Below are positions 16,415 through 29,452 of a stretch of 64,000 nt of DNA, in pieces. A program made the position numbers and the translations under genes. The stretch comes from Salisediminibacterium beveridgei (GTDB taxonomy: Bacteria; Bacillota; Bacilli; Bacillales; Salisediminibacteriaceae), in contig NZ_CP012502.1 in NCBI RefSeq assembly GCF_001721685.1, forward strand, positions 2,728,001-2,792,000. The letters are read 5' to 3'. The notes below the pieces were generated by a model, which did not search any database, was not told the origin of the DNA, and saw only the letters and a list, made by a program, of their open reading frames with translations. How positions within the stretch are numbered: the first letter of the stretch is position 1; each line of letters starts with the position of its first letter.

Positions 16415-17854
16415 TCAGCGTTTCTTGATTTCTTCTGCCAATAGCTCGTTTACCATCTGCGGATTGGCTTTTCCTTTGGACGCTTTCATCACTTGACCGA
16501 CGAGAAAGCCGATCGCTTTATCTTTTCCGTTCCGGAAATCATCCACGGACTGCGGATTCTGATCCAAAGCAGCATTTACCATGCTGCGGATCTCACCTTC
16601 GTCACTGATCTGAACGAGGCCTTTGTCCTTGACGATCTTCTCCGGATCACCGCCTTTTTCGATCAGTTCCTTAAAGACCTTCTTGGCGATCTTCGAGGAA
16701 ATGGTCCCTTTATCGATCATGGCAATCATCGAGACGAGCGCTTCCGGTGTCATCGGGACATCTGTGATCTCTTTGTCGTTCTGGTTCAGATAGGCATTCA
16801 CTTCACCCATGAGCCAGTTGGAAAGCTGCTTTGGTGGTCCACCGACAGCGATCGCCTGTTCAAAGAAATCACTCATGGCCTTCTCCTGGGTCAGGACACC
16901 TGCATCATAAGCTGGAAGGTCCAACTCGGATACATAGCGCTTCTGCCGGGCGTCCGGCAGTTCAGGGATCGACTGGCGCACCCGTTTTTGCCATTCCGGG
17001 TCCAGGTGATACTGCACCAGATCCGGATCAGGGAAGTAACGGTAATCGTCCGATCCTTCCTTGACCCGCATGAGAATGGTCCCTTTCGTTGCTTCATCGT
17101 AACGGCGGGTTTCCTGCAGGATCTCACCTCCGCCGTTGATCACTTCCGCCTGCCGCTTCTCTTCATGCTCAAGCCCTTTTTGCACGTGTGCGAATGAATT
17201 CAGGTTCTTCAGTTCGGTTTTTGTACCGAATTCATCCTGTCCGTAAGGCCGGATGGAAATGTTCGCATCACAGCGAAGGGATCCTTCTTCCATCTTACAG
17301 TCAGAGACTTCCGTATACTGAATGATGGCTTTCAGTTTTTCCAGGTACGCATAGGCTTCCTCGGGTGTCCGGATATCCGGTTCGGAGACGATTTCCACAA
17401 GTGGCGTACCGACGCGGTTATAGTCGACGAGTGTGTGACTGTCGATGCCTTCCACATGAGTCAGCTTCCCCGCATCTTCCTCAAGATGAAGACGGGTGAT
17501 GCCGATGCGTTTTGTTTCCCCGTTCACTTCGATGTCAATGTACCCGTTCTCACCGATCGGCTGATCATATTGAGAAATCTGATAGGCCTTCGGGCTGTCC
17601 GGATAGAAATAGTTCTTGCGGTCAAACTTCGTCACGTCCGCAATGTCACAGTTGATGGCCATGGCGGCCTTCATGGAATAATCCACGGCCTGACGGTTCA
17701 GCACCGGGAGGACACCGGGATGCCCGAGACAGACAGGGCATGTATTGGCATTCGGCTCAGCTCCAAATGATGTGGAACAGCCGCAAAAGATTTTCGAGTT
17801 TGTTTTCAGCTCAACGTGGACTTCGAGTCCGATGACTGTTTCAAACTGGCTCAT
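16415..17854 (-). CDS. gatB: Asp-tRNA(Asn)/Glu-tRNA(Gln) amidotransferase subunit B
   Basis: GatB (479 residues) binds mischarged tRNA and activates the misacylated residue with ATP in the GatCAB complex. It begins [13 protein letters not shown], with the metal- and tRNA-binding motif [13 protein letters not shown] and the zinc-type cysteines CGCS ... CPVC in the first 45 residues. The kinase-like core contains EEDAGK and [10 protein letters not shown]. The YqeY-like C-terminal tail domain covers about the last 150 residues. Its start overlaps the gatA stop by 4 bases (ATGA), so the two are translationally coupled. It is the last gene of gatC-gatA-gatB and has the standard length. Confidence 0.98.
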   Translation of the reverse strand: MSQFETVIGLEVHVELKTNSKIFCGCSTSFGAEPNANTCPVCLGHPGVLPVLNRQAVDYSMKAAMAINCDIADVTKFDRKNYFYPDSPKAYQISQYDQPIGENGYIDIEVNGETKRIGITRLHLEEDAGKLTHVEGIDSHTLVDYNRVGTPLVEIVSEPDIRTPEEAYAYLEKLKAIIQYTEVSDCKMEEGSLRCDANISIRPYGQDEFGTKTELKNLNSFAHVQKGLEHEEKRQAEVINGGGEILQETRRYDEATKGTILMRVKEGSDDYRYFPDPDLVQYHLDPEWQKRVRQSIPELPDARQKRYVSELDLPAYDAGVLTQEKAMSDFFEQAIAVGGPPKQLSNWLMGEVNAYLNQNDKEITDVPMTPEALVSMIAMIDKGTISSKIAKKVFKELIEKGGDPEKIVKDKGLVQISDEGEIRSMVNAALDQNPQSVDDFRNGKDKAIGFLVGQVMKASKGKANPQMVNELLAEEIKKR

Positions 17855-19320
17855 TTGGCAGCGCCCCCTTTCAGTGACGGTTGTTTCAGATGATGATCCG
17901 TCGCCTCCTGGTAGGCATGTGCCACCCGGAAGATCATTGGCTCATCAAAATGCTTGCCGATGATCTGAAAACCGACAGGCATATCGTCTGAAAAGCCGCA
18001 CGGGATACTGATGGCCGGCACGCCGGCCAGGTTCATCGGTACCGTGAGAATATCGTTGGCATACATCGTCAACGGATCATCCACCTGTTCCCCGATCTTG
18101 AAGGCAACCGTCGGTGCGGTCGGTCCGACAATGACGTCATACGTTTCGAACAGCTTGTCGAAGTCATGCTTGATGAGCGTTCGGACGCGCTGGGCTTTAT
18201 CGTAATAAGCATCATAGTAACCGGAGCTGAGTGCAAAGGTTCCGAGCATAATCCGGCGTTTCACCTCATCCCCGAAACCTTCACTGCGGGATTTTTTATA
18301 CGTATCGAGCAGGTTGTCGGATTCTTTACGCACGCCGTAACGGATGCCGTCAAAACGGGCCAGATTCGCGGATGCTTCTGAAGAAGCGATCAGGTAGTAA
18401 GCGGCAGTGGCATATTTGGAGTGGGGCAAGGAGACTTCCTCACAGACAGCTCCCTGCTTTTCAAGCTCCGCAATCGCTAGTTTCACCTGTTCGGTGACGC
18501 CCTCATCCACGCCTTCCCCGAAATATTCTTTCGGGACAGCGACTCTGAGGCCGTCCACACCTGTTCGTAAATCCTTCGAAAAATCCGGTACCGGCACATT
18601 GGCACTGGTAGAATCCCGGTCATCGTGTCCGGCAATCGCCTGAAGCACAAGGGCACTGTCCTCAGCACTTCTCGTGAGCGGACCGATCTGGTCCAGCGAG
18701 GAGGCAAAAGCGACCAGGCCAAACCGGGAAACCCTTCCGTATGTAGGTTTCATTCCGGTAATCCCGCAATAAGCTGCAGGCTCACGGATGGATCCGCCGG
18801 TGTCTGAGCCAAGGGCAAAAGGCACTTCGCCTGCAGCAACTGCCGCCGCAGAGCCACCGCTGGAGCCTCCGGGAACCCGGGTGATGTCCCACGGATTTTT
18901 GACCGGATGGTAACTGGAATTCTCATTTGATGAGCCCATGGCGAACTCGTCCATATTCAGTTTCCCGACGGTAATCGCATTCTGGGCCGCGAGCTTCTCG
19001 ACAACGGTTGCGTTATGAACCGGTTCAAAATTGGCCAGAAGCTGTGACGCACACGTCGTCTTCATGCCTTTTGTTACAATATTATCCTTAATCCCGACGG
19101 GCAGGCCAAACAGGGCATCATCCACTGAAAGCTGACCCAGTTCGAGTTTCTCATCCAGCGCTTCGGCCTGTTCAATGGCAGCGCGCTCATCAATGCGCAA
19201 AAAAGCGCCGATTTCCTGATCCACTTGCTTAATCCTAGCGATGGAGGCATCGACGATTTTGCGGACCGTCGTTTCACCATTTCGCAGTTGATCGTGCAGG
19301 GTCTTTACTGACTGTTCCAT
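17851..19320 (-). CDS. gatA: Asp-tRNA(Asn)/Glu-tRNA(Gln) amidotransferase subunit A
   Basis: GatA is the glutaminase of GatCAB and supplies ammonia through a channel to GatB. The 489-residue protein carries the amidase signature: the catalytic lysine in GIKDNI (about 78), the cis-serine in [12 protein letters not shown] (about 153) and the nucleophilic serine in [12 protein letters not shown] (about 177). The frame opens at 19338 inside gatC, but the AAGGAGG site points to ATG 19320. This preserves a short overlap between the gatC stop (19335) and the ribosome binding region. Length matches the family. Confidence 0.98.
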   Translation of the reverse strand: MEQSVKTLHDQLRNGETTVRKIVDASIARIKQVDQEIGAFLRIDERAAIEQAEALDEKLELGQLSVDDALFGLPVGIKDNIVTKGMKTTCASQLLANFEPVHNATVVEKLAAQNAITVGKLNMDEFAMGSSNENSSYHPVKNPWDITRVPGGSSGGSAAAVAAGEVPFALGSDTGGSIREPAAYCGITGMKPTYGRVSRFGLVAFASSLDQIGPLTRSAEDSALVLQAIAGHDDRDSTSANVPVPDFSKDLRTGVDGLRVAVPKEYFGEGVDEGVTEQVKLAIAELEKQGAVCEEVSLPHSKYATAAYYLIASSEASANLARFDGIRYGVRKESDNLLDTYKKSRSEGFGDEVKRRIMLGTFALSSGYYDAYYDKAQRVRTLIKHDFDKLFETYDVIVGPTAPTVAFKIGEQVDDPLTMYANDILTVPMNLAGVPAISIPCGFSDDMPVGFQIIGKHFDEPMIFRVAHAYQEATDHHLKQPSLKGGAAK

Positions 19321-19334
19321 AGCTTCCTCCTTTT

Positions 19335-19625
19335 TCAATCCAGGACTGACTGAACTTTGTACTGTCCGTCTGCCTGATCCGGTGCGTTTTTCATCGTATC
19401 CTTCCTCGTTGGGGAAGGTTTCACTACATCTTCACGGAGCACGTTCTGTACATCAATGGCATGAGACGTCGGTTTTACCCCGTCCGTATTCACTTCATTG
19501 AGCTGTTCGGAAAATTCGATGATCTTACCGAGCTGATCCGTGTACGATTCGATTTCATCTTCGGAAAACGTCAGCCGTGCAAGATCCGCCACGTGCTGAA
19601 CCTGTTCTTTCGTAATGCGTGTCAT
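19335..19625 (-). CDS. gatC: Asp-tRNA(Asn)/Glu-tRNA(Gln) amidotransferase subunit C
   Basis: GatC (96 residues) wraps around the GatA-GatB interface and stabilises the complex. The sequence shows the family pattern: [18 protein letters not shown] near the start, the [19 protein letters not shown] helix and belt, then the [14 protein letters not shown] segment. It is the first gene of the operon, starting at ATG 19625 with GGAGGTGTCCTTGG in front. No T-box or other leader structure was recognised in the 270 bases upstream, which instead hold the camS terminator. Confidence 0.96.
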   Translation of the reverse strand: MTRITKEQVQHVADLARLTFSEDEIESYTDQLGKIIEFSEQLNEVNTDGVKPTSHAIDVQNVLREDVVKPSPTRKDTMKNAPDQADGQYKVQSVLD

Positions 19626-19816
19626 CCAAGGACACCTCCTTCTATGATCGTCCCATCCAATTGAGACGCCTGGGCGTGTATTCCCAGCTTCTTTTATGAA
19701 AAATCAACCTAATGAAAACTATATCAAAGATACTTTGTTCCGGCAACGTAACAAAGGTTCATCAGAAGCGACTGCGTGCCTGTTTTTTCGCTATTGGTCC
19801 ATCCGGTCCCCGAAAA

Positions 19817-19859
19817 ATAAAAAAAGTCCCGGAAGAAGGCTCCTGCCTCTGTCCGGGAC
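19817..19859 (-). terminator. Terminator of the pcrB-pcrA-ligA-camS operon
   Basis: An 8-base stem (GTCCCGGA/TCCGGGAC, 19826-19833 and 19852-19859) with an 18-base loop is followed on the minus strand by TTTTTTTATTTTT, 40 bases after the camS stop. Confidence 0.9.
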
Positions 19860-19899
19860 CGGGAATGGTTTAACTGAAAACGGTCCTGCACAATGTTGA

Positions 19900-21090
19900 T
19901 CAATTCAGGACATGCATGAACGGTTCCTCATCAGGGTGCTGAATGATGATCGCTTCCATCCCGTTGATGGATTCGACATAGACTTTAATCGGCACCTGAA
20001 CCGTGAGCACTTCGTTCAGGCGGTCGGAAATGAATTGACTCAGGGCAATGATCTCCGCTTGTCCATGGGACTGCAGGTTGAGTTCTATGGTCAGTTCTTC
20101 GAGAATGTCATTGTTATAGCGTCCGACACCGACTGCACCGATTTTCCGGTCGAAGAAATCTTCCACTTCTTCCCTGAACTGGCTCATCTGATTGGACAGG
20201 TTCGCATCATAACTGCTGGCTTCGCTCGATGGGAACACAATGAAGTTTTCATCGATGTCTTCCCAGCCCCCGATTTGAAGGGATCCGCCATCCACTTGCG
20301 CGAATGCCGTAAAACCGCCGGGAGCGACTGCGCCATCGGGTTTTTCCTGATAGAGCGCAAAAGAGATCGGCACATCCTGCAAATCTTCCCGGCTTCTCAA
20401 CCGGTTCAAAATGACCTGGGCCTGTTCCCTGCCGTATTCCTGTACTTCACTTTCATCCAGTGATTCTTCGTAGAAATTGATCGTACCATCTTCGTTTGTG
20501 GTGTTGAAATAATACACAGCACGTAAACCGATACCGATCATGATCCCGTCCAGCTGCGCACCTTCCTCTTCCGAACCGCGCCAGTAATTATGTTCCATAA
20601 TGTGAGAGATCATCAGCGGTGCATCACGCATCCGTTCATCCATCGGATCATCGTCGCTGCCTGCCAGCTCGGGATTCAGTCCACGCTGCAGCTCATTCTC
20701 GATTTCAGGATCATACCGCCGGATCCAGCTGTTGATCAAATCACCGGACAATTGCTGTCCCTCGGTGAAATAATACTCATCTGTCGAATAGACTCCTGAC
20801 GCCAGTTCCGTCAATCCCCGTTCAAAATGGTCCAGATCCACGCGGTTTCGAAACGCATCTGACACCACACCACGGGCATCACTCCGGTAGTAGGTGCCAT
20901 CTTCAAGCACCGTTCGATAGAAATTATCATCAGAATCCACGGTTGGTGTAAACACCACTTCGGATTCCTCGTCTTCAGTCTCTTCCACCACGATGACATC
21001 CTGCTCTTCTTCTTCATCTGCCTGTTGCAGACAGCCACTGAGCATGAAGAGCGTCAACCCAAGAAGAATTATCATCCATCCCTGTTTCAT
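19900..21090 (-). CDS. camS: CamS-family sex pheromone lipoprotein precursor (YerH)
   Basis: This 396-residue lipoprotein has a signal peptide (MKQGWMIILLGLTLFML) and the lipobox LSGC (Cys20). The linker after it is extremely acidic (DEEEEQDVIVVEETEDEESE). The rest matches the CamS family (IGIGLRAVYYFN..., and the C-terminal IKVYVESINGMEAIIIQ). In enterococci the processed signal peptide of a CamS homologue acts as a conjugation pheromone; in Bacilli the mature protein's job is unknown. ATG 21090 is chosen because GGGGA lies 9 bases away; the frame extends to 21138. In Bacilli camS follows ligA and pcrA, as seen here, with 98 bases between ligA and camS. Confidence 0.9.
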   Translation of the reverse strand: MKQGWMIILLGLTLFMLSGCLQQADEEEEQDVIVVEETEDEESEVVFTPTVDSDDNFYRTVLEDGTYYRSDARGVVSDAFRNRVDLDHFERGLTELASGVYSTDEYYFTEGQQLSGDLINSWIRRYDPEIENELQRGLNPELAGSDDDPMDERMRDAPLMISHIMEHNYWRGSEEEGAQLDGIMIGIGLRAVYYFNTTNEDGTINFYEESLDESEVQEYGREQAQVILNRLRSREDLQDVPISFALYQEKPDGAVAPGGFTAFAQVDGGSLQIGGWEDIDENFIVFPSSEASSYDANLSNQMSQFREEVEDFFDRKIGAVGVGRYNNDILEELTIELNLQSHGQAEIIALSQFISDRLNEVLTVQVPIKVYVESINGMEAIIIQHPDEEPFMHVLN

Positions 21091-21188
21091 ATCCGTCATT
21101 CCCCTATCTCTTTGTTCCAATTGATTACATATTAACATGCACTCGCCATTTTCTCACAATACTTTCTGTAAGAACAGCGGCGAAGGAA

Positions 21189-23216
<2,028 letters not shown>

Positions 23217-25469
23217 TTAGGCTTTTGTAATCGGGGCAAATCTGGCTGCGAGCCTTTTGACACCGATTTCCGGAAAAGCGATATCCAGTTCGATATTCTC
23301 TCCTTCTCCGCGGGTACTGACGACTGTGCCGGTCCCCCATTTTTTGTGGGCTGCTTTATCCCCCACATTCCAATCAAATTCGCCGCCGCCCGTATTCGTC
23401 GTGACCGGATTAGTCACTGAGCGCCTGCGCGGTACCATGTGTTTCGGTTTCGGCTTTGGCTCAGGATACCGGTCCGGACCGTCGGATCGTTTCATCCAGG
23501 GCAGATCTTCCGCAGTGCTTTTTTCCACCACGTGTCCGGAAGACGTTAACAGTTCTTCAGGAATCTCACTGAGAAAGCGCGATGCCGGGTTCATATTGGT
23601 CTTGCCGAAAATCGTCCGCATTGTCGCACGGGTCAAATACAGTTCCTGTTCCGCACGGGTAATGCCCACATAGGCGAGGCGCCGCTCTTCCTGCATCTCG
23701 TCTTCTTCCATGAGGCTCCGGCTGTGCGGAAAGACCCCTTCTTCGAGTCCGGCGAGAAAGACGACCGGGAATTCCAGGCCTTTCGCTGAGTGGAGTGTCA
23801 TCATCAACACCTTTTCCACTTCTTCTTCCTCATCCACTTTATCAATGTCCGCGATCAGGGCCAGATCCGTCAAAAAGGCAATCAAGGTCTTATCGTCACT
23901 GGCCTCTTCAAATTCCGCCGCCACCGTCAGAAATTCTTCAATGTTCTCAAGTCGTCCTTCAGCTTCGAGGGTATTTTCCCGCTCCAGCATGTCCCGGTAA
24001 CCGGTCTTGTCCAGCAGTTCATCCACCAGTTCTTTTACCGGCACGTACTCCTGCATATTGATCCAGCCGCTCAGCTGTTCGTGGAAATTCCTGAGCATCT
24101 TTGTAAAGCGTGCATTGAGGCCGACTTCTTCTATCTCCGCCACAGTCTGAAAGAGCGACAGATCATTGGCATTGGCATAGGCCTGCAGTTTATCAAGGGT
24201 CGATGCACCGATCCCGCGTTTTGGAACATTCACAATCCGGCGGAAACTGACGTCGTCATCGGGGTTCCCCACCAGTCTTAAATACGCGAGGAGATCCTTG
24301 ATTTCCTTACGGTCATAGAACTTCGTTCCGCCGACAATCGTATAGGCCATATTCGATTTCACGAACAGCTCCTCCATGACACGGGACTGTGCATTCGTCC
24401 GGTACAATATCGCGATGTCCGAAGGGCGGAGATCCTTATCCCGGTCGTTCAGCAACGACTGAATTTCACCGACAATGTAAGACGCCTCATCATGTTCATT
24501 GCGTGCAGAATAGAGGGTCAGCTTCTTCCCGCCATCATTTTCGGTCCACAGGTTCTTATCCTTACGTCCCGTGTTATGACTGATCACCTGATTTGCCGCA
24601 TCGAGAATCCGTTTGGAGCTCCGGTAGTTCTGTTCGAGCAGAATCACTTTAGCATCCGGGTAATCCTTCTCAAATGACAGGATATTCTTAATATCCGCAC
24701 CGCGCCAGCGGTAAATCGACTGATCCGAGTCCCCGACGACACAGAGATTCCGGTGCCGCTCCGCGAGAACCTTCACGAGACGGTACTGGGCATGGTTCGT
24801 ATCCTGATATTCATCGACCATAATGTAGCGGAAACGGCGCTGATAATATTCCAGCACTTCCGGCACCTGATCAAACAGACGGATCGTGGTCATGATCAGA
24901 TCGTCGAAGTCCAGGGCCTGATTACGCTTCAGTTCCCGTTCGTAGGCTTCATAGACCGTGGATGCCACCTGTTCAAAATACCCGTTTGCCGATTGATCGT
25001 ATTCCTTCGCCGTCTTCAGTTCATTTTTTGCCGAGCTGATCATCCCGAGTATGGCCCGGGGGTCGAATTTCTTATTGTCGATATTCTTTTCTTTGATAAT
25101 CCGCTTGATCACCGTCAGCTGATCCGAACCGTCCAGAATCGTAAAATTTCGGTTGATTCCCATACGGTCGATATCCCTGCGGAGAATGCGCACACACATC
25201 GAGTGAAACGTGGAAATCCACATCTCCTCGGCTTCTGCGCCGATGTTCTTCTTGACCCGGTCTTTCATCTCCCGGGCCGCTTTATTCGTAAACGTGATCG
25301 CCAGAATCGACCAGTGAGGAACGCCTTTTTCACTGATCAGATGGGCAATCCGGTTGGTCAGCACCCGCGTTTTGCCACTGCCGGCCCCGGCCATGATTAA
25401 CAGCGGCCCCTCATTATGACGCACCGCCTCCTGCTGCTCTTTGTTTAAACCTTCGATCATTGATTTCAT
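23217..25469 (-). CDS. pcrA: ATP-dependent DNA helicase PcrA
   Basis: PcrA is the essential UvrD-like 3'-5' superfamily 1 helicase of Gram-positive bacteria, acting in repair, RecA removal and conflict resolution. The 750-residue protein has the Q motif LNKEQQEAV, Walker [11 protein letters not shown] (about residues 28-37), DEYQDTN (motif II), [13 protein letters not shown] (III), EQNYRSS (IV), LHSAKGLEF (V) and VGITRAEQ (VI). The C-terminal Tudor-like RNA polymerase interaction segment [15 protein letters not shown] is present. The frame is open 35 codons further upstream, but GGAAGGTGATCTG directs ATG 25469. Confidence 0.98.
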   Translation of the reverse strand: MKSMIEGLNKEQQEAVRHNEGPLLIMAGAGSGKTRVLTNRIAHLISEKGVPHWSILAITFTNKAAREMKDRVKKNIGAEAEEMWISTFHSMCVRILRRDIDRMGINRNFTILDGSDQLTVIKRIIKEKNIDNKKFDPRAILGMISSAKNELKTAKEYDQSANGYFEQVASTVYEAYERELKRNQALDFDDLIMTTIRLFDQVPEVLEYYQRRFRYIMVDEYQDTNHAQYRLVKVLAERHRNLCVVGDSDQSIYRWRGADIKNILSFEKDYPDAKVILLEQNYRSSKRILDAANQVISHNTGRKDKNLWTENDGGKKLTLYSARNEHDEASYIVGEIQSLLNDRDKDLRPSDIAILYRTNAQSRVMEELFVKSNMAYTIVGGTKFYDRKEIKDLLAYLRLVGNPDDDVSFRRIVNVPKRGIGASTLDKLQAYANANDLSLFQTVAEIEEVGLNARFTKMLRNFHEQLSGWINMQEYVPVKELVDELLDKTGYRDMLERENTLEAEGRLENIEEFLTVAAEFEEASDDKTLIAFLTDLALIADIDKVDEEEEVEKVLMMTLHSAKGLEFPVVFLAGLEEGVFPHSRSLMEEDEMQEERRLAYVGITRAEQELYLTRATMRTIFGKTNMNPASRFLSEIPEELLTSSGHVVEKSTAEDLPWMKRSDGPDRYPEPKPKPKHMVPRRRSVTNPVTTNTGGGEFDWNVGDKAAHKKWGTGTVVSTRGEGENIELDIAFPEIGVKRLAARFAPITKA

Positions 25470-25593
25470 CAGATCACCTTCCAAACGTTTGTTCTTTCTT
25501 TGAAGTTTATCCTGTTTCCCGAAAAAAGTACAGCCACGTAACAATCGGAGGCAGCTCGTTGACGAGGTCTGCACTCCGATTCTCCTGACGTTA

Positions 25594-26304
25594 TCACGAC
25601 TGCCGTTTTTCCGAGGGTTCCTTTACCGCATCGACGGTTTTGAGCGCCTGTTTGAGATCATCATAAATGACATTGCCCACGACGATTGTGTCAGCCAGGG
25701 CCGCCATTTCCTTGGCCTGCTCCAGGGAGGTGATCCCGCCGCCATAGAAGAGCTGCGACTTCTCCAGTACATCGTTCACATCGGATACGACTTCCGGATC
25801 ACCGTATGCTCCGCTGTATTCCAGATAGAAGATCGGCATATGGAACAGCTGGTCCGTCATTCTCGCATAGGCTACGATGTCATCCAGACCGAGATTCGTA
25901 TCCGCGTCCGTGACATGTGCCACGGACGAGTCGGGGTTCAGTACACAAAAGCCTTCGGACAGTACTTCCTCCATATGCATCAGGTGACCGAATTCCTTCA
26001 GTGCCCGGTGATGCAGTCCGTTCAGGAATGTCACCTGCCGGGTGTTCAGCACAGACGGGATCAGGTAATAATCAAATCCCGGAACCACCGATTGAATCGT
26101 GCTCACCTCAAGGGCACAAGCCACCCCATACCGGCGTACCCGCATCAGCATCTCCAGCGTATTGTCTTCCGTTACATCTTCACTTCCGCCAACGATGACC
26201 GCGTCCGTTCCCGATTCGCAAATGGCTTCCAGGGCCTCGTCGTCCAACGATTTGGCGGGATCCAGTTTAAAAACGTGCCGCCACTCATGATAGGATTTCA
26301 TCAC
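25594..26304 (-). CDS. pcrB: Heptaprenylglyceryl phosphate synthase PcrB
   Basis: PcrB transfers a heptaprenyl chain to sn-glycerol 1-phosphate, giving an archaea-like ether lipid precursor in Bacillales. The TIM-barrel protein (236 residues) keeps [29 protein letters not shown], the substrate motif [11 protein letters not shown] and the phosphate loop YGGGITS...VVGNVIYDD. These match the B. subtilis protein throughout. The GTG at 26304 is 8 bases from AAGGAG; the ATG next to it (26301) is also possible. It leads the operon pcrB-pcrA-ligA-camS. A 124-base gap before pcrA holds no terminator. Confidence 0.95.
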   Translation of the reverse strand: MMKSYHEWRHVFKLDPAKSLDDEALEAICESGTDAVIVGGSEDVTEDNTLEMLMRVRRYGVACALEVSTIQSVVPGFDYYLIPSVLNTRQVTFLNGLHHRALKEFGHLMHMEEVLSEGFCVLNPDSSVAHVTDADTNLGLDDIVAYARMTDQLFHMPIFYLEYSGAYGDPEVVSDVNDVLEKSQLFYGGGITSLEQAKEMAALADTIVVGNVIYDDLKQALKTVDAVKEPSEKRQS

Positions 26305-26400
26305 AGTCTAATCTCCTTTTGCTTCCAACGATTGTCTCTGATCTCAGTATAGCAAATATCCCTCCCTCAGCGCCATACATCCATGGGATTCGCTCATAAG

Positions 26401-26426
26401 AAAATGCTTCCGGGGACCGGAAGCAT
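26401..26426 (-). terminator. Terminator of the chemoreceptor gene
   Basis: A 10-base stem (ATGCTTCCGG with its complement, 26404-26413 and 26417-26426) with a 3-base loop runs into TTTTC on the minus strand, some 60 bases after the stop at 26484. Confidence 0.75.
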
Positions 26427-26483
26427 CGGATAATACAAGGTCATTTTCAATTGCTGAAGCCTTGGTACAGACCCTATGTTGCA

Positions 26484-28562
26484 TTACAATCTGAACCTGG
26501 CCGTGTTCATCTGCAGATGCTGGGCTAGCTCTGACAGACTCTCACTGGCGTTTGCGATCTCTTCGATCGAAGCGGATTGTTCTTCCATCGCTGCAGACAC
26601 TTCCTGGGTGGATGCGGAATTTTCCTCAGCGATCGCTGCCAGATTCTGAAGGATATCAAGAATCTTCTCTTTCATGGCCTCCATTTCACTGCCGGACTGA
26701 TTCAATTCAGCTAACCGGGCTTCGTTGTCACCCATCGCCTGAGCGATTGTATCATACTTCGCCTTCGTCTCATGCACTTTCTCCCTTTGAAGTTGAAGTA
26801 CTTCGGAGACCCTTCCCATCACATCCACAGAGTGGCTCGCATTCCCTTGCAGGGACTGGACGATTTCATCAATCCGGATCGTCGACTGTGTGGACTGCTC
26901 AGCAAGCTTTCTGATCTCGTCCGCCACTACGGCAAAACCTTTCCCCGCTTCTCCTGCTCTCGCTGCTTCAATGGCCGCATTCAATGCCAGCAGATTCGTC
27001 TGATCGGCAATTTTGGCAATCACACTGCTTGCCTCACTGATTTTGACGGCACTCTCATGGGTATTCCTGACCCCGTCCTGCACTTTCTTCGTTTCTTCGC
27101 CACTTTCTTTCGATATCGCAGCGAGTTCTTCGATAATCACAAGGCCTTCCTGCACTGTATTACTGACGTTTACATTGCTTTCATTTAAAGACTGCATAAA
27201 TTTCTGGTCTTTTTCAATAATCTCACCGAGATGAAGTCCTTTATTTGAGCCATCCTCAGTATTCCTGGCCTGATCGGACGCGCCTGTCGCAATTTCCTCC
27301 ACCGTCTTCGCCACTTCCTCTGCTGCAGTTGCCGACTGTTCTGAGGTGGCCGTCAGTTCTTCCGAGGAGGAAGACACCTGTTCTGCCGCTGTCATGATGT
27401 CATGAATCGTCTCTCTCAGACTGTCCGTGATCGTTTTCAAAGCCCGGGTAATATCGCCGACTTCATCCTTTTGCAAGACCAGCTTCTCCGGCATATCCTG
27501 GCTGAGATCAAGTGCCGCGATCCGACCCGCCTGACTGACGATCGTATGGAGGGGACGGCTGAGAAGAGAAGCAAAATAAAAGGCAAGAGCCAGCCCGATC
27601 ACAATCACACCGCCTGTCAACGTCAGCGTCATCCCATACATGGCAGACATGGCAGCCATCGCCTCATCTTCATCGACTTCGACGATCAGCGCCCCCATCG
27701 TGTCCCCGACGTTTACGATCCCACCACTTCCAAGAACCGCGTTTCCGAGATAATCGTCATATATTCCGGTATTCGTCGCTTCTGTATTCCCCTGAGCCAC
27801 TGCTTCGGTCAATGCCCGGGTCATTTCTGTATTCACCTGACGATTCATTGCTGCATCCTCACTATATTCCCCGAGGCGGGTATTGGTCAGGAGGAGACCG
27901 TCTTCGTCAACGATGTAAGCATCCCCGCTGACACCCAGTCCTTCCACCCCGTTGTGTACGATCCCGTCCATCACCGTCTGATCAATCAGGATGTTGACAC
28001 TGCCTGCGACCTGGTTGCCACCCCCGCCTTCGAACACCGGCGTAGAAAGAACAATGGTGTAATCATCGATGAAATCCGAATAGAATAATTCGGACCATGT
28101 CTGTTCTCCTGAAAGACTTGAAATCAGATAGTCACGGTCCGACAGATCGTTCCCCTCCAGTTCATTCTGAAACACCGAAGCCATGATCACTTCACCCGCA
28201 TTATCCGTCAGAAAAATATCCCGGAAGCCGTATTCCTCTACTGCCACTTCAAACAAACTGTCTATATGCACATACTGATCCTGCCACTCGGAAGATCCTG
28301 CACCAAACTCTTCCAGTGCTTCGAGACCCTCAAATACATCCGCTGTGGCACTGAGTACCCGCCCGTCCCCGCGACGTCCGTCATAATACTCATTGATTTC
28401 GGCACTCTTCAACGATAAAAAGGTACTGTTTTCATTCAATGCATTCATTTCAAGTTCATCCGACACTCGATTTGAAAGCAGGAAACCCAAGACCAAAACC
28501 GGTATCAGACCCGTCACCACAAACATCACGATCAGCTTATACTTCATTTTCAACTGCCTCAT
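26484..28562 (-). CDS. Methyl-accepting chemotaxis protein with dCache-type sensor
   Basis: This 692-residue membrane chemoreceptor has a first membrane helix at about 8-28 and a periplasm-side double-Cache-type region (about 35-310, with [25 protein letters not shown] and [16 protein letters not shown]ache signatures). A second helix lies at about 315-340, followed by HAMP and a long signalling coiled coil. The hairpin tip ([20 protein letters not shown]) binds CheA/CheW. The C-terminus lacks the NWETF-like tail for CheR. The start is taken as ATG 28562 behind GGGAGG; the frame opens at 28601. A c-di-GMP-I riboswitch precedes it, so expression should follow the second messenger that governs motility against biofilm life. 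The ligand is unknown. Confidence 0.95.
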   Translation of the reverse strand: MRQLKMKYKLIVMFVVTGLIPVLVLGFLLSNRVSDELEMNALNENSTFLSLKSAEINEYYDGRRGDGRVLSATADVFEGLEALEEFGAGSSEWQDQYVHIDSLFEVAVEEYGFRDIFLTDNAGEVIMASVFQNELEGNDLSDRDYLISSLSGEQTWSELFYSDFIDDYTIVLSTPVFEGGGGNQVAGSVNILIDQTVMDGIVHNGVEGLGVSGDAYIVDEDGLLLTNTRLGEYSEDAAMNRQVNTEMTRALTEAVAQGNTEATNTGIYDDYLGNAVLGSGGIVNVGDTMGALIVEVDEDEAMAAMSAMYGMTLTLTGGVIVIGLALAFYFASLLSRPLHTIVSQAGRIAALDLSQDMPEKLVLQKDEVGDITRALKTITDSLRETIHDIMTAAEQVSSSSEELTATSEQSATAAEEVAKTVEEIATGASDQARNTEDGSNKGLHLGEIIEKDQKFMQSLNESNVNVSNTVQEGLVIIEELAAISKESGEETKKVQDGVRNTHESAVKISEASSVIAKIADQTNLLALNAAIEAARAGEAGKGFAVVADEIRKLAEQSTQSTIRIDEIVQSLQGNASHSVDVMGRVSEVLQLQREKVHETKAKYDTIAQAMGDNEARLAELNQSGSEMEAMKEKILDILQNLAAIAEENSASTQEVSAAMEEQSASIEEIANASESLSELAQHLQMNTARFRL

Positions 28563-28644
28563 CTTCATTCCTCCCTGAATTTCGTTTGCTGATTCATACA
28601 TGCTTTCACATCAAACACTTCACTCAAGCAACGTACTGAAGTGA

Positions 28645-28770
28645 AAAGACAAAAAAGAACCCTTTTGCTTTCACCACATAAGGATCCTTGATTGCAACCG
28701 GCTGTCATATCAGAAACTGATGAAGACCCTTGGCTTTGCGTCCCTGCTTTTCAACAGGTTTGCCCATATG
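28645..28770 (-). ncRNA. Cyclic-di-GMP-I (GEMM) riboswitch with terminator
   Basis: Read on the minus strand, the leader holds GGGCAAACC (28757-28765), a GAAA-capped stem, GGGACGCAAAGCCA (28731-28744), the second stem AAGGGTCTTCATCAG..., and ACAGCCGGTTGC (28694-28705). These are the conserved parts of the GEMM-I aptamer in the right order and spacing. Behind it GGATCCTT pairs with AAGGGTTC and is followed by TTTTTT (about 28648-28687), an intrinsic terminator that can serve as the switch. The chemoreceptor gene starts 85 bases later. Direction of the response (on or off) cannot be read with certainty. Confidence 0.9.
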
Positions 28771-29032
28771 TGTTTGTGATTTGAATGATTCTTATCTGAC
28801 AATAAGGACAGTAGTATATGACTGCATTAATAGTCTTTTTTAATTCCTAAAACATGTATTATATTAGTTAATTATTACTATAATGGATTTTTAATCAGCT
28901 GTGTTAAATGAGATGAAAAGTTCGGATTTTGTACATATTTGATGGTGGGATTCGGCCGTTTATGACCCTATACAATTCGATTTCTATTCGTGGTAGAATA
29001 ACATGTAGCTGTAAATGAAGGAGATAATCGCG

Positions 29033-29428
29033 ATGAAAAAAACAGTGAAAGTCGTTGGTGCCATTATTGAGAACGCACAGAATGAAGTGCTTTGTGCTCT
29101 GCGATCTCATGAGATGAGTTTACCGAATTTGTGGGAGTTCCCGGGTGGCAAAGTTGAGGTAGATGAAAATTTGCAGGAGGCTCTTGAAAGAGAGATACAA
29201 GAAGAACTTGGATGTGCCATCGATGCAGGATCAGTTTTCCACAGTAATGTGCATGAATATGAAACGTTCATCATCGAACTGATTTGTGTTCGTGCATCCT
29301 TAAAATCAGGGGAGCCAAAGCCTAGTGAGCATGCTACTTTACTCTGGCTACCAAAGGAGCATTTGACTTCATTAGTCTGGGCACCGGCAGATATTCCTGC
29401 TGTAGAGGCTTTAATTGAAAAAGTCTAG
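29033..29428 (+). CDS. Nudix hydrolase, MutT-like (deoxy)nucleoside triphosphate pyrophosphohydrolase
   Basis: The 131-residue protein has the Nudix box GGKVEVDENLQEALEREIQEELG in full (about residues 36-58), preceded by the MutT-type LRSHEMSLPNLWEFP. Such enzymes hydrolyse oxidised or non-canonical nucleoside triphosphates, or CTP-like substrates, to monophosphates. ATG 29033 follows GAAGGAGATAATCGCG; the ATG at 29015 precedes that site and is unlikely. A promoter with -10 TAGAAT (28994-28999) and TACAAT 17 bases upstream fits. The gene faces the helicase gene 29441-32257 and shares its terminator. In related genomes Nudix proteins occur beside or fused to DUF3427-type helicases (from general knowledge), so a joint role is plausible. 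Confidence 0.9.
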   Translation: MKKTVKVVGAIIENAQNEVLCALRSHEMSLPNLWEFPGGKVEVDENLQEALEREIQEELGCAIDAGSVFHSNVHEYETFIIELICVRASLKSGEPKPSEHATLLWLPKEHLTSLVWAPADIPAVEALIEKV

Positions 29429-29452
29429 CCACTTAATCGGCTAGACTTTTTC
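29417..29452. terminator. Bidirectional terminator built from both gene ends
   Basis: A perfect 14-base inverted repeat (arms 29417-29430 and 29439-29452, core AGTCTAGCC) with an 8-base loop has a run of T at the far end on either strand. Its arms contain the last codons and stop codons of both convergent genes, so both proteins end in Glu-Lys-Val. Confidence 0.9.

Noticed and set aside
19626..19816. T-box or other amino-acid-sensing leader before gatCAB
   Set aside because: No T-box sequence or specifier-loop architecture is visible in this gap; only the terminator of the upstream operon was found.
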